From Polaribacter aestuariivivens (lineage in GTDB: Bacteria; Bacteroidota; Bacteroidia; Flavobacteriales; Flavobacteriaceae): a stretch of 64,000 nt of DNA. Made by a program: the position numbers and the translations under genes. Below are positions 35,141 through 44,259 of this stretch, piece by piece. The stretch spans positions 434,001 through 498,000 of the forward strand of contig NZ_VANR01000002.1 in assembly GCF_005885675.1 (NCBI RefSeq), written 5' to 3'. Under the pieces are notes generated by a model that was not told the DNA's origin, did not search any database, and worked only from the letters and a program-made list of their open reading frames with translations. Each line of letters starts with the position of its first letter. Within the stretch, counting starts at the first letter, position 1.

Positions 35141-36955
35141 ATGTCCGATATCATTCAACTTTTACCAGATCATGTTGCGAATCAAATTGCTGCAGGAGAA
35201 GTAGTTCAACGTCCAGCTTCTGTTGTAAAAGAATTGCTTGAAAATGCAATTGATGCTGGCGCTACAAATATTAAGCTACTATTAAAAGATGCTGGTAAAA
35301 CGTTAATTCAAGTAATTGACAATGGTAAAGGAATGAGCGTTACAGATGCACGAATGTGCTTTGAGCGTCATGCAACATCTAAAATACAAAAGGCAGAAGA
35401 TTTATTTAATTTATGCACCAAAGGTTTTCGCGGAGAAGCACTTGCTTCCATTGCTGCTATTGCTCATGTTGAGTTAAAAACAAAAGAAAAAAACCAAGAA
35501 TTAGGTACTTGCTTAAAAATTGAGGGCAGCAAAGTAATTTCCCAAGATTTTATATCTACAAGTGAAGGTACAAGTTTATCTGTAAAAAATTTATTTTACA
35601 ACATACCAGCTAGAAGAAATTTTTTAAAATCAGATACTGTAGAAACACGTCATATTATTGATGAATTTCAACGAGTTGCTTTAGCTCATCCAAACATTGC
35701 ATTTTTACTACACCATAATAATAACGAAGTTTATCATTTAAAGGAAAGTAATTTAAGACAAAGGATTGTAGCAGTTTTTGGAACTAAAATGAATGAAAAG
35801 TTAGTTCCTATAAATGAAGTAACTGATATTGTAACCATAGAAGGTTTTGTTGCAAAACCAGAGTTTTCAAAACGAAAACGTGGCGAACAATTCTTTTTTG
35901 TGAATGATCGTTTTATAAAAAGTTCTTATTTAAATCACGCAGTTGTAAGTGCATTTGATGGTTTGTTAGAAAATGGAGCACATCCCTCCTACTTTTTATA
36001 TTTAAAAGTGCCAACAAGTAGTATAGATATTAATATACATCCTACAAAAACAGAAATTAAATTTGATAATGAAAAGGCATTGTATGCTATGTTAAGAGCA
36101 ACTATAAAACATAGTTTAGGGCAATACAATGTAGCACCAGTATTAGATTTTAATAGAGACGCAAATTTAGATACGCCTTATCATTTCAAATCAAATTCTA
36201 AAAGTACATCTGCTCCAAAAATTACGGTAGATCCTGATTTTAATCCTTTTAAAGAAGAACAACAGAAAGAAATTCATTTTCCTTTTAAAAGAGAAAAACA
36301 AACCCAAAGTTGGGAGTCTTTGTACACTTCTACTGCTATTTCTGATGATGAAAAACAAGAAGAACTATTTAATAATCAGCAAGAAGTAAAAACACAAAAA
36401 ACATTTCAAATTCAACGTAAATATGTGTTAAGTTCTATAAAATCTGGTGTGGTTTTAATTCATCAGTCATTAGCGCATCAACGTATTTTGTACGAACAAT
36501 TTTTGGAAAGTATCACCGTTAAAGAAGCCAATAGCCAACAATTATTATTTCCTGTAAAAATTTCATTTTCATCAGCAGAAATAGAAATGATTTATACCAT
36601 AAAAACCGAATTAGAAAATGCAGGTTTTTCGTTTGATGAATTTACAAAAGATAGTGTTACGATAAAAGGAATACCAGTTTCGGTTACAGAAAGTAAAATA
36701 ACTATTATTTTAGAAGAATTGTTAAACGATATTAATTTAGAAGTTCCAGACGCAAGTTTTAGTCATTTTGATGTGATGGCAAAATCATTTGCCAGAACAT
36801 TATCCATAAAAACGGGAACATTATTAATGGAAAAAGAGCAAGATGCTTTAGTAAACGATTTATTTTCTTGCAAAGAACCAAGTATTTCTCCTTTTGGAAA
36901 AGCAACTTTTAAAACATTGACTTTACACGAAATAGATAATTTATTTAATAGTTAA
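35141..36955 (+). CDS. mutL: DNA mismatch repair protein MutL
   Basis: 604 residues. The GHKL ATPase N-terminus is intact: ELLENAIDAGATNIKL, VIDNGKGM, KGFRGEALASIAAI. The transducer domain is present (FFFVNDRFIKS, NIHPTKTEIKF). The C-terminal dimerisation domain is present, but its metal-binding endonuclease motif DQHAxxExxxE reads HQSLAHQRILYE here, losing the Asp and the first Glu, and the terminal CPxGRP motif reads SPFGKATF. The nuclease activity may therefore be absent or altered. MutL couples MutS mismatch recognition to downstream repair. Followed by rhomboid genes with 2 bp between. Confidence 0.96.
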   Translation: MSDIIQLLPDHVANQIAAGEVVQRPASVVKELLENAIDAGATNIKLLLKDAGKTLIQVIDNGKGMSVTDARMCFERHATSKIQKAEDLFNLCTKGFRGEALASIAAIAHVELKTKEKNQELGTCLKIEGSKVISQDFISTSEGTSLSVKNLFYNIPARRNFLKSDTVETRHIIDEFQRVALAHPNIAFLLHHNNNEVYHLKESNLRQRIVAVFGTKMNEKLVPINEVTDIVTIEGFVAKPEFSKRKRGEQFFFVNDRFIKSSYLNHAVVSAFDGLLENGAHPSYFLYLKVPTSSIDINIHPTKTEIKFDNEKALYAMLRATIKHSLGQYNVAPVLDFNRDANLDTPYHFKSNSKSTSAPKITVDPDFNPFKEEQQKEIHFPFKREKQTQSWESLYTSTAISDDEKQEELFNNQQEVKTQKTFQIQRKYVLSSIKSGVVLIHQSLAHQRILYEQFLESITVKEANSQQLLFPVKISFSSAEIEMIYTIKTELENAGFSFDEFTKDSVTIKGIPVSVTESKITIILEELLNDINLEVPDASFSHFDVMAKSFARTLSIKTGTLLMEKEQDALVNDLFSCKEPSISPFGKATFKTLTLHEIDNLFNS

Positions 36956-36957
36956 AT

Positions 36958-37689
36958 ATGGGAAGACTTACAGAAGGCATCAAACATCTTATCATAATAA
37001 ATGTAATTTTATTTGTAGCTCCACAATTTTTACAATTAGATTTTACAAATATTTTGGCGTTACATTTTCCTAAAAATGAACATTTTGGTGTTTGGCAATA
37101 TGTTACGCATATGTTTATGCATGGTAGTTTTGCACACATTTTATTTAACATGTATGGTTTATGGGCTTTTGGAACTCCTCTAGAACAAATGTGGGGTAAA
37201 AAAAGGTTTTTATTTTTCTATTTTTCAGCAGGTATTGGAGCTGGAATTATTTATACACTTGTAAATTACTATCAATTTAATGGAATTTATGACCTTTTTG
37301 TAAATGCAGGTTTAAATCCATCTGAAATACTATCTATTTTAGAAAAAGGAAGTACAAATGATACAAGAGTAGTAAATGCAATTTCTCAAGAACAATTTAA
37401 TAAAATTTCTATGCTTTATAATACTCCAGCAGTTGGAGCTTCTGGAGCAGTTTATGGAGTTTTAGTAGCATTTGGTTTGTATTTTAAAGATGCCAAATTA
37501 GCTTTGATATTTTTCCCTGTGCCAATTGCAGCAAAATACTTTATTCCAATAATGATTTTGGGTGATTTGTTTTTTGGAATGACAAATTATTCGATTGGTA
37601 ACATAGCGCACTTTGCGCATGTTGGAGGTGCCTTAATAGGGTTTTTAATTGCTTATTACTGGAAAAAAAATCAATTTAAAGTAAGATAA
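36958..37689 (+). CDS. Rhomboid-family intramembrane serine protease (first of two)
   Basis: 243 residues with six membrane segments. The catalytic Ser is in VGASGAVYGVL and the catalytic His in IAHFAHVGGALIGFL; the conserved HMFMHGSFAHILFNMYGLW marks the L1 loop and TM2. Rhomboids cleave membrane proteins inside the bilayer. Compared with the second copy, it has a long insertion of about 50 residues before the serine segment (GIYDLFVNAGLNPSEILSIL). The gene begins 2 bp after mutL, and its stop overlaps the next start by 1 bp. Confidence 0.93.
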   Translation: MGRLTEGIKHLIIINVILFVAPQFLQLDFTNILALHFPKNEHFGVWQYVTHMFMHGSFAHILFNMYGLWAFGTPLEQMWGKKRFLFFYFSAGIGAGIIYTLVNYYQFNGIYDLFVNAGLNPSEILSILEKGSTNDTRVVNAISQEQFNKISMLYNTPAVGASGAVYGVLVAFGLYFKDAKLALIFFPVPIAAKYFIPIMILGDLFFGMTNYSIGNIAHFAHVGGALIGFLIAYYWKKNQFKVR

Positions 37690-38543
37690 TGAGTTTTATA
37701 GATACCATAAAATACAAATACAAAACTGGTAGTATTATAGATAAACTAATCTATATAAACATTGCTGTTTTTGCTATTTCTTTATTAATAACTGTTATTA
37801 GTGGTTTGTATAAAGTAAATCAAAATTTTTTAATGGATTGGTTTTCTTTAGATGATAACGTAAATGAATTTTTAAGTAAACCTTGGTCTATTATTTCATA
37901 CGGCTTTTTACATGCAGGCTTTATTCACCTAATTTTTAACATGATTACCTTATACTTTATGGGTAATTTTTTTATTCAGTATTTTACACAAAAGCAAGCG
38001 TTACAGTTTTATATTTTAGGTACTTTATTTGGAGGACTTTTTTTTATTCTTAGTCAAAATTATTTTCCACTTTTTGAAGATGAATCTTATAGCTTGGTAG
38101 GTGCTTCTGCAGGAATATCTGCAATTATTTTAGGTATTACTACATATATGCCAAATTATCAGGTAAAAATTCCATTAATTGGATATGTGAAATTGTGGCA
38201 TTTAACAGCTATTTGGTTAGGTTTAGATATTGTAGGTTTAATTGGACCAAATGCTGGAGGTAGTTTTTCTCATTTAGGAGGAAGTTTATTTGGTTTCTTA
38301 TATGTAAACAATGCAAGTAATAAAAAAATAGATTTTTTTGGAAATTTTTCTAAATACTTTCAAAAAAAGGAAAAACCTCTAAAAACAGTTTACAAATCAG
38401 CTAAAAAAACAACCGAAAAAAGTAAAAAAACCTCATACAATCAAGAACAAATAGATACTATTTTAGATAAAATTAGTAAATCTGGTTATGATACATTAAC
38501 AAAATCAGAAAAAGAATTCTTATTTAAACAGGGTAAAAAGTAA
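37689..38543 (+). CDS. Rhomboid-family intramembrane serine protease (second of two)
   Basis: 284 residues. Catalytic Ser in VGASAGISAIILG and His in SHLGGSLFGFLYV; L1 segment GFLHAGFIHLIFNMITLYFM. After the last membrane segment comes a Lys-rich cytoplasmic tail and a C-terminal region ILDKISKSGYDTLTKSEKEF like the DUF6576 tail of other bacterial rhomboids. It overlaps the first rhomboid gene by 1 bp, so the two are translated together, perhaps with different substrates. Confidence 0.93.
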   Translation: MSFIDTIKYKYKTGSIIDKLIYINIAVFAISLLITVISGLYKVNQNFLMDWFSLDDNVNEFLSKPWSIISYGFLHAGFIHLIFNMITLYFMGNFFIQYFTQKQALQFYILGTLFGGLFFILSQNYFPLFEDESYSLVGASAGISAIILGITTYMPNYQVKIPLIGYVKLWHLTAIWLGLDIVGLIGPNAGGSFSHLGGSLFGFLYVNNASNKKIDFFGNFSKYFQKKEKPLKTVYKSAKKTTEKSKKTSYNQEQIDTILDKISKSGYDTLTKSEKEFLFKQGKK

Positions 38544-38544
38544 C

Positions 38545-39558
38545 ATGAAAAACTTATCATTTTTAGACAAGATTTTCTACCTGCTAAATTCATTATTAGC
38601 AACGCTACTGCTATTGTCTTATTTACTGCCATACATTTCTCCAAACACAATGCCTATTTTAGCAGTTTTAAGTCTTTTTGTACCCATTTTAGCAATTATA
38701 AATATTTGTTTTGTAATTTATTGGTTAATTAAATTAAAAAAACAGTTTTTTCTTTCTACAGTAGTTTTATTAATTGGTTGGTTTTTTTCATCTACCTTTT
38801 ACAAATTTTCCGATAAAAATTCATCATTAAATTCCGATTTAAAAGTGATGAGTTACAATGTGAAGGCATTTGATTTCTTTAACGTAAATACAGACTCTAC
38901 TTCCACCAAAAATGGTTTTGATTTTATAGCAGATAAAAATCCTGATGTTTTAGCAATTCAAGAATATTATCAGTCTTCAAAAATTAAGCTTTCATATCCG
39001 TATAAATTTATTAAAACAAAAAATGATAAAGGTAAATTTGGAATGGCTATTTACTCTAAATACAAAATTATAAACTCTGGGTCTTTAAATTTAAAAAACA
39101 CATCTAATAACATTATTTTTATTGATATTTTAAAAGAAACAGATACTATTAGAGTTTACAACTTCCATTTAGAATCACTTAGAATAAAACCGAACGAAGA
39201 AAATTTTGGAGAAGAAAATTCAGAAAAGTTGTTAAATCGAGTATCAACCTCTTTTAAAATGCAAACCCAACAAGCACTTCAATTTTTAGAACATGAAAAA
39301 AATTGGCATGGAAAAAGAATAATTTGTGGTGATTTTAATAACACTGCATATTCTTGGGTTTATAAAAAAATTTCAATGAATAAAAAAGATGCTTTTTTGG
39401 AAGCTGGTAAAGGTTTTGGAAAAACGTTTAATTATTGGTTTCCTATGAGAATAGATTTTATTTTGGTTGATGAAAAAGCTATTGTAAATCAATTTAAAGT
39501 TTTTTCTGAACAATATTCTGATCACTTTCCTGTTCAAGCAAAAATTAGCTGGAAATAA
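38545..39558 (+). CDS. Endonuclease/exonuclease/phosphatase-family protein with membrane anchor
   Basis: 337 residues. Three N-terminal membrane segments (to about residue 85) precede an EEP domain: LKVMSYNVKAFDFFNV, PDVLAIQEYY (metal-binding Glu), RVYNFHLESLRI, IICGDFNNTAYSW and a C-terminal YSDHFPVQAKI with the catalytic His. The family includes nucleases, sphingomyelinases and phosphoinositide phosphatases; the active site should face the periplasm. It starts 1 bp after the second rhomboid gene. Confidence 0.92.
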   Translation: MKNLSFLDKIFYLLNSLLATLLLLSYLLPYISPNTMPILAVLSLFVPILAIINICFVIYWLIKLKKQFFLSTVVLLIGWFFSSTFYKFSDKNSSLNSDLKVMSYNVKAFDFFNVNTDSTSTKNGFDFIADKNPDVLAIQEYYQSSKIKLSYPYKFIKTKNDKGKFGMAIYSKYKIINSGSLNLKNTSNNIIFIDILKETDTIRVYNFHLESLRIKPNEENFGEENSEKLLNRVSTSFKMQTQQALQFLEHEKNWHGKRIICGDFNNTAYSWVYKKISMNKKDAFLEAGKGFGKTFNYWFPMRIDFILVDEKAIVNQFKVFSEQYSDHFPVQAKISWK

Positions 39559-39584
39559 TTACATTTGTCAAAATAAATTTTCAA

Positions 39585-40292
39585 ATGCAAACTTATTCTT
39601 ATTTTCTGCTTGGTGTTTTTTTAGCAATTCCTTGGGTACTTATTTTTTATTTTAAAAAAAACTTAAGAAGAAGAATGCTTATTGCAAGTACTATTGGAGC
39701 TCCTTTTGCTTTTATTAATTCTTGGTTTAGAATTGATTATTGGAATCCACCAGAATTGTTCTTTTTTCATATTATGTCCATTGAAGATATTCTATTTGCA
39801 TTTACAACCACAGGAATTAGTGTAACAATTTTTGATGCTTTATTTACAGAAAAACAAGTTCAAACTGAAAAGCCTAGAACTACACTATCTTATATTTTTA
39901 TACCTTTTATAATTCTTAGTTTCTTTTTTCTTCATAACTATTTAGGTATAAATAGTATGTTCATGTGGGCAATACCTATGATTTTTTTAGCTATAGTTGT
40001 AGTAATTATGAGAAATGATTTATTTATTCCTTCCTTGTTTTCTGCGATTCTTTCAATGCTAATTGCGATTCCTATTTACATAATTCTATTTAATTATATT
40101 TCTCCAAATTATTGGGATAAATATTGGTATTTAAATGGAACTGCATATGATACCTCAATTTTAGGTAATGTACCGTTAATGGAGTTATTGTGGTATTTTT
40201 CTTGGGGTTGTTTCTCAGGTGTTATGTATGATTTTGCAAGAGGAACAAAAAAAATTCCTAACAAATTATGGAAAAAAATAACTAATATTTAG
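39585..40292 (+). CDS. Lycopene-cyclase-domain-like integral membrane protein
   Basis: 235 residues with about seven membrane segments. The first half follows the layout of the CrtYcd-type lycopene cyclase domain: a Trp/Tyr pair in RIDYWNPPELFF and an acidic-pair helix MSIEDILFAFTTTG that parallels the PxEExLF motif of those enzymes. The second half (MFMWAIPMIFLAIVVVIM, ISPNYWDKYW) is less similar. No carotenoid gene is nearby, so the enzymatic role is uncertain. Its stop overlaps a convergent gene by 4 bp. Confidence 0.7.
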   Translation: MQTYSYFLLGVFLAIPWVLIFYFKKNLRRRMLIASTIGAPFAFINSWFRIDYWNPPELFFFHIMSIEDILFAFTTTGISVTIFDALFTEKQVQTEKPRTTLSYIFIPFIILSFFFLHNYLGINSMFMWAIPMIFLAIVVVIMRNDLFIPSLFSAILSMLIAIPIYIILFNYISPNYWDKYWYLNGTAYDTSILGNVPLMELLWYFSWGCFSGVMYDFARGTKKIPNKLWKKITNI

Positions 40293-40609
40293 TTCTTTTC
40301 AAACCCATACTCACGTTCTACTTTACAAATACGGAGTTGGTATTTTTTGTACCATTTTTCTCTCCCTAAATTTCTAGCTTCAACATGTTCTATATTATTT
40401 TTCCAAGCAGAAATATCTTCTAAAGTCTGCCAGTATGAAACGGTTATTCCTATTTCATTTCTTGCAGATTCTATGCCTAAATACCCTTTTTGTTGTTTTG
40501 CTAATTCTTCCATTCTATTTGCTTCTTCTATATATCCTGAAATATCATCAGCTAAAACTGTGGAAAAAATTACGGCATAATAAGGTGGAGTTAATTGATC
40601 TTCAATCAT
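40289..40609 (-). CDS. Antibiotic-biosynthesis monooxygenase (ABM) domain protein
   Basis: 106 residues, a single ferredoxin-like ABM domain: YYAVIFSTVLADDISGYIEE, MEELAKQQKGYLGIESARNE, GITVSYWQTLEDISAWK. Such proteins are heme-degrading or quinol-type monooxygenases, or small dimeric proteins without known activity. Its start overlaps the stop of the acetyltransferase gene by 4 bp (ATGA), so the two form a unit. Confidence 0.9.
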   Translation of the reverse strand: MIEDQLTPPYYAVIFSTVLADDISGYIEEANRMEELAKQQKGYLGIESARNEIGITVSYWQTLEDISAWKNNIEHVEARNLGREKWYKKYQLRICKVEREYGFEKN

Positions 40610-41103
40610 AAAAAAAGTTCGTATTTTGTTTCTGGCATTTGCATATTTTCACTTATAAAATGCTTCACTACTTTAAAATTTAGTCGTTTTAATATTTTAG
40701 CAGATGCAATATTTTCATCTACAACATATCCTACGAGTTTAGGTATTCCTAACTGTTTACAATATGCAATTAAACCATTACATAACTCAGTAGCAAATCC
40801 ATTTTTCCAATATGCTTCTATAAAACGATAGCCTATTTCGTCATCTATTCCATCTTTTACCAAAGCTACAGTTCCTATAAAATTATTATTTTCTTTTAAA
40901 ACTACTGCGTAAATCCAAAAATTGTTGTAAGGTAATTGATACCTTCGAATTAAATCTTTTAATTCATTTTTGTTTTCTTTAAAATTTTTAACGTTTCCTG
41001 TGGCAAATTTTAAAACATTTGGATTGCTTTCTAAAGAATGAAAACCTTTTAAATCATTAATATGCAATTTTCTAATAAGTAGTCTTTCTGTTTCAAAAAT
41101 CAT
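40606..41103 (-). CDS. GNAT-family N-acetyltransferase
   Basis: 165 residues, RimJ/RimL-like: ETERLLIRKLHINDLKGFHS, NNFIGTVALVKDGIDDEIGY, FIEAYWKNGFATELCNGLIA (the acetyl-CoA binding stretch) and VDENIASAKILKRLNFK. It would acetylate an amine on a protein or small molecule; substrate unknown. First gene of the two-gene unit with the ABM protein, divergent from mtaB. Confidence 0.92.
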   Translation of the reverse strand: MIFETERLLIRKLHINDLKGFHSLESNPNVLKFATGNVKNFKENKNELKDLIRRYQLPYNNFWIYAVVLKENNNFIGTVALVKDGIDDEIGYRFIEAYWKNGFATELCNGLIAYCKQLGIPKLVGYVVDENIASAKILKRLNFKVVKHFISENMQMPETKYELFL

Positions 41104-41114
41104 GAATAAAATCG

Positions 41115-41122
41115 TATTTTTG
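41115..41122 (+). promoter_or_regulatory. Bacteroidota -7 box (TATTTTTG) for mtaB
   Basis: Matches TAnnTTTG and is followed by CACC, in the divergent region 107 bp before the mtaB ATG, implying an untranslated leader of about 100 nt. Confidence 0.5.
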
Positions 41123-41228
41123 CACCATACAAACTGCTTTAAAAACAGCCTTGTAAAATTACTATTTGACTATAAAAATAAGTAACTTATTTTAAGTTTC
41201 TATTATTTAGTTATTTAATTAAAAAAGA

Positions 41229-42563
41229 ATGAACACAGATAAAAAAGTTGCTTTTTATACTTTAGGATGCAAACTAAACTTTTCAGAAACGTCTACAATT
41301 GCAAGAAACTTTGTTAACGAAGGTTTTAAACGTGTAGATTTTGATACAAAAGCAGATGTGTACGTGATAAATACTTGTTCAGTTACAGATAATGCAGACA
41401 AACGTTTTAAATCCATCGTAAAAAATGCCCTAAAGAAAAATGAAAATGCTTTTTTAATTGCTGTAGGTTGTTACGCACAACTAAAACCAGAGGAATTAGC
41501 AAATGTAGATGGTGTTGATTTAGTGTTAGGAGCAACAGAAAAATTTAATGTAACTAGTTACATAAACGATTTGACCAAAAATAATGTTGGAGAAGTCCAT
41601 TCTTGCGAAATTTCTGATGCCGATTTTTATGTAGGCTCCTACTCTATTGGTGATAGAACTAGAGCTTTTTTAAAAGTACAAGATGGTTGTGACTATAAAT
41701 GTACCTACTGCACAATACCTTTAGCGAGAGGAATTTCTAGAAGTGATACTTTAAGTAATGTGATTGAAAATGCCAAAGAAATATCTTCCAAAGGAATAAA
41801 AGAAATTGTATTAACAGGAGTAAATATTGGCGATTATGGTAAGGGTGAATTTGGCAACAAAAAACACGAACATACATTTTTAGAATTGGTTAAAGAATTA
41901 GATCAAGTAGATGGTATTCATCGTTTGCGAATATCTTCTATCGAACCAAATTTATTAAAAGATGAAACCATTGATTTTGTTTCTAAATCAAACTCTTTTG
42001 TTCCTCATTTTCATATTCCATTACAATCTGGGAGTGACGAGTTGCTAAAAAAAATGAAACGTAGATATCTTAAAAACACCTATACAAATAGAGTTAATAA
42101 GATTAAAGAAGTGATGCCAAATGCGTGTATTGGTGTAGATGTAATTGTTGGTTTTCCTGGTGAAACTGATGACCTTTTTCTAGAAACTTATAATTATTTA
42201 AACGATTTAGACATTTCTTATTTACATGTTTTTACATATTCTGAAAGACCAAACACAGAGGCTGTAAATATGGATGGAGTTGTACCTAAAAAAGTGCGAG
42301 CTAAACGTAGTAAAATGTTACGCGGTTTGTCTGCTAAAAAAAGACGTGCTTTTTATGAAAAACAAATAGGAAATACTCTAACTGTTTTATTCGAAAATGA
42401 AAATAAAGAAGGTTACATTCATGGTTTTACAGAAAATTACGTAAAAGTAAAAACACCTTGGAATCCAGATTTGGCAAACACTTTGCATACAATTAAACTT
42501 ACAGAAATTGATGATGATGGCTTAGTAAGATGTAGTTTTGAAAATGTAAAAGAATATATTTAA
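41229..42563 (+). CDS. mtaB: tRNA threonylcarbamoyladenosine methylthiotransferase MtaB
   Basis: 444 residues. The N-terminal UPF0004 domain has its three cluster cysteines (TLGCKLNFSE, NTCSVTD, VGCYAQLKP); the radical-SAM motif is DGCDYKCTYCTIPLARG (Cys-x3-Cys-x2-Cys). A C-terminal TRAM-like domain follows (LTVLFENENKEG, NYVKVKTPW). LGCKLN rather than LGCxxN with other context places it with MtaB, which adds methylthio to t6A37 of tRNA for ANN codons, over MiaB. It needs two iron-sulphur clusters. Confidence 0.93.
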   Translation: MNTDKKVAFYTLGCKLNFSETSTIARNFVNEGFKRVDFDTKADVYVINTCSVTDNADKRFKSIVKNALKKNENAFLIAVGCYAQLKPEELANVDGVDLVLGATEKFNVTSYINDLTKNNVGEVHSCEISDADFYVGSYSIGDRTRAFLKVQDGCDYKCTYCTIPLARGISRSDTLSNVIENAKEISSKGIKEIVLTGVNIGDYGKGEFGNKKHEHTFLELVKELDQVDGIHRLRISSIEPNLLKDETIDFVSKSNSFVPHFHIPLQSGSDELLKKMKRRYLKNTYTNRVNKIKEVMPNACIGVDVIVGFPGETDDLFLETYNYLNDLDISYLHVFTYSERPNTEAVNMDGVVPKKVRAKRSKMLRGLSAKKRRAFYEKQIGNTLTVLFENENKEGYIHGFTENYVKVKTPWNPDLANTLHTIKLTEIDDDGLVRCSFENVKEYI

Positions 42564-42627
42564 ACAAAAAATTATAACTAGCTCTTTATAAACAATTATT
42601 AAGAGCAACTATTTAAACTCTTTTTAG

Positions 42628-43287
42628 ATGAAAAAAATTCCTATTTATTTTGTACCAGGACTTGCTGCAGGACCAGAAATTTTTGAACATTTAGAGTTAG
42701 ATCCAGAAAAATATAGTTTTCATTATTTAAAATGGATAAGACCTTTAGCACTTGAAGAAGATATAGATAATTATGCATGTAGAATGAGTGATGAAGTAAA
42801 AGAAAAAAACCCTGTTTTAGTTGGAGTTTCTTTTGGAGGAATTATGGTGCAAGAAATGGCAAAGTTTGTAAATCCAAGAAAAGTAATTATAATTTCTAGT
42901 GTAAAAAATCAAGAAGAACTTCCAAAAAAATTTAAACTAGCAAAATTCACTAAAGTTTATAAGTTTTTTCCAACAAAAGTAATTTCAAACTTTGAGGAAT
43001 ATGCACAATATTTTTTAGGAAAATCTTTAAAGAAAAAAGCCGAAATTTATAAGAAATATTTGTCTGTAAGAGGTGAAAAATATTTAAAATGGTCTATTTA
43101 CAATGTTTTAAAATGGAAGCAAATAAATCCTGTTAAAAACATTGTTCATATACATGGTACAAAAGACAATGTTTTCCCTTTAAAACATATTAAAGATGCT
43201 ATTGAAATAAAGGGAGGAACTCATATTATGATTTTAACAAAAGCTAAAAAAATATCAAAAATAATTGATGAAGTTTTAACTTGTTAA
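42628..43287 (+). CDS. Alpha/beta hydrolase
   Basis: 219 residues. Oxyanion region YFVPGLAAGPEIFE, nucleophile elbow VGVSFGGIMVQEM, acid residue in HIHGTKDNVFPL and His in IKGGTHIMIL give a full catalytic triad. There is a Lys-rich helical cap in between (KFTKVYKFFPTKVI). Substrate unknown. The 64-bp gap after mtaB has no terminator, so read-through is possible. Confidence 0.87.
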   Translation: MKKIPIYFVPGLAAGPEIFEHLELDPEKYSFHYLKWIRPLALEEDIDNYACRMSDEVKEKNPVLVGVSFGGIMVQEMAKFVNPRKVIIISSVKNQEELPKKFKLAKFTKVYKFFPTKVISNFEEYAQYFLGKSLKKKAEIYKKYLSVRGEKYLKWSIYNVLKWKQINPVKNIVHIHGTKDNVFPLKHIKDAIEIKGGTHIMILTKAKKISKIIDEVLTC

Positions 43288-43332
43288 ACCAAAGGCAATT
43301 TCATACTTTTATACTACAAAATTGTATATTTT

Positions 43333-44259
43333 ATGAAATCTTCACAGCGCATATTATCTCTTTTAAGTATCACCATCATAACTGCCGTTTTTTTTAACGC
43401 AATACAAAAACCAGATTCAACTATTGCAAAAAATTCTGAACCAGATCCAGAAACTCAAACACATAAAACTTACAAAATAAAAGCTTTAGAGCTTCCAGAA
43501 AACTTAAACCTTGCAGGAGAAAGAGTTCCAATTGAAATTCCAGATGTTAGAGAAAGAATGGAAAGAGAATTGCTCGTAAATACTTACTGGCAATCTAATG
43601 GGTTACTACTTATAAAAAGAGCTAATAAATACTTTCCTATTTTAGAACCCCTATTAAAAAAATATGGTTTACCAGACGATTTTAAATTTTTAGCTTTAGC
43701 TGAAAGTGGTTTTATAGATGAAACATCATCTGCAGGAGCAGCAGGAATGTGGCATTTTATGAGAACTACTGGAAGAGAGTATGGTTTAGAAATTAATGAT
43801 AATGTAGATGAGCGTTATCACATTGAAAAATCTACAAAAGTTGCTGCAGAATATTTGATAAAATCAAAGGACCGTTTTAACTCTTGGACTTTGGCTGCTG
43901 CTGCTTATAATGCTGGTAATTACGGAATTTCTAAACGTTTAGAGACTCAAGAAGTAAATAATTATTACGATGCGCTTTTACCTGATGAGACTGAAAGATA
44001 TGTGTTTAGAATTTTAGCTCTAAAAGAAATTATTTCTAACCCAAAAAAATATGGTTTCGTTTTTGATGAAAAAGATTTATATACTTTAGAAAAAACAAGA
44101 ATTATTAAGGTAGATACTGTAATTTCAAACATTACAAATTTTGCTAAAAAATTTGGGATGAACTACAAAGAGTTTAAAATTCATAATCCTTGGTTAAGAG
44201 AAAACAAACTTAACAACGCTAGTAGAAAAATGTACGAGATTAAAATACCAGTTAAGTAA
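43333..44259 (+). CDS. Lytic transglycosylase (MltD/Slt-like)
   Basis: 308 residues. An N-terminal signal/anchor (SLLSITIITAVFFNA) precedes an SLT domain: FKFLALAESGFIDETSSAGA with the catalytic Glu in AESGF, then AAGMWHFMRTTGREYGL, and TLAAAAYNAGNYGISKRL. The C-terminal ~45 residues (NITNFAKKFGMNYKEFKIHN) form a LysM-like or partial LysM domain. It cleaves peptidoglycan non-hydrolytically in the periplasm. Its stop overlaps the convergent YwbE gene by 8 bp. Confidence 0.9.
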   Translation: MKSSQRILSLLSITIITAVFFNAIQKPDSTIAKNSEPDPETQTHKTYKIKALELPENLNLAGERVPIEIPDVRERMERELLVNTYWQSNGLLLIKRANKYFPILEPLLKKYGLPDDFKFLALAESGFIDETSSAGAAGMWHFMRTTGREYGLEINDNVDERYHIEKSTKVAAEYLIKSKDRFNSWTLAAAAYNAGNYGISKRLETQEVNNYYDALLPDETERYVFRILALKEIISNPKKYGFVFDEKDLYTLEKTRIIKVDTVISNITNFAKKFGMNYKEFKIHNPWLRENKLNNASRKMYEIKIPVK

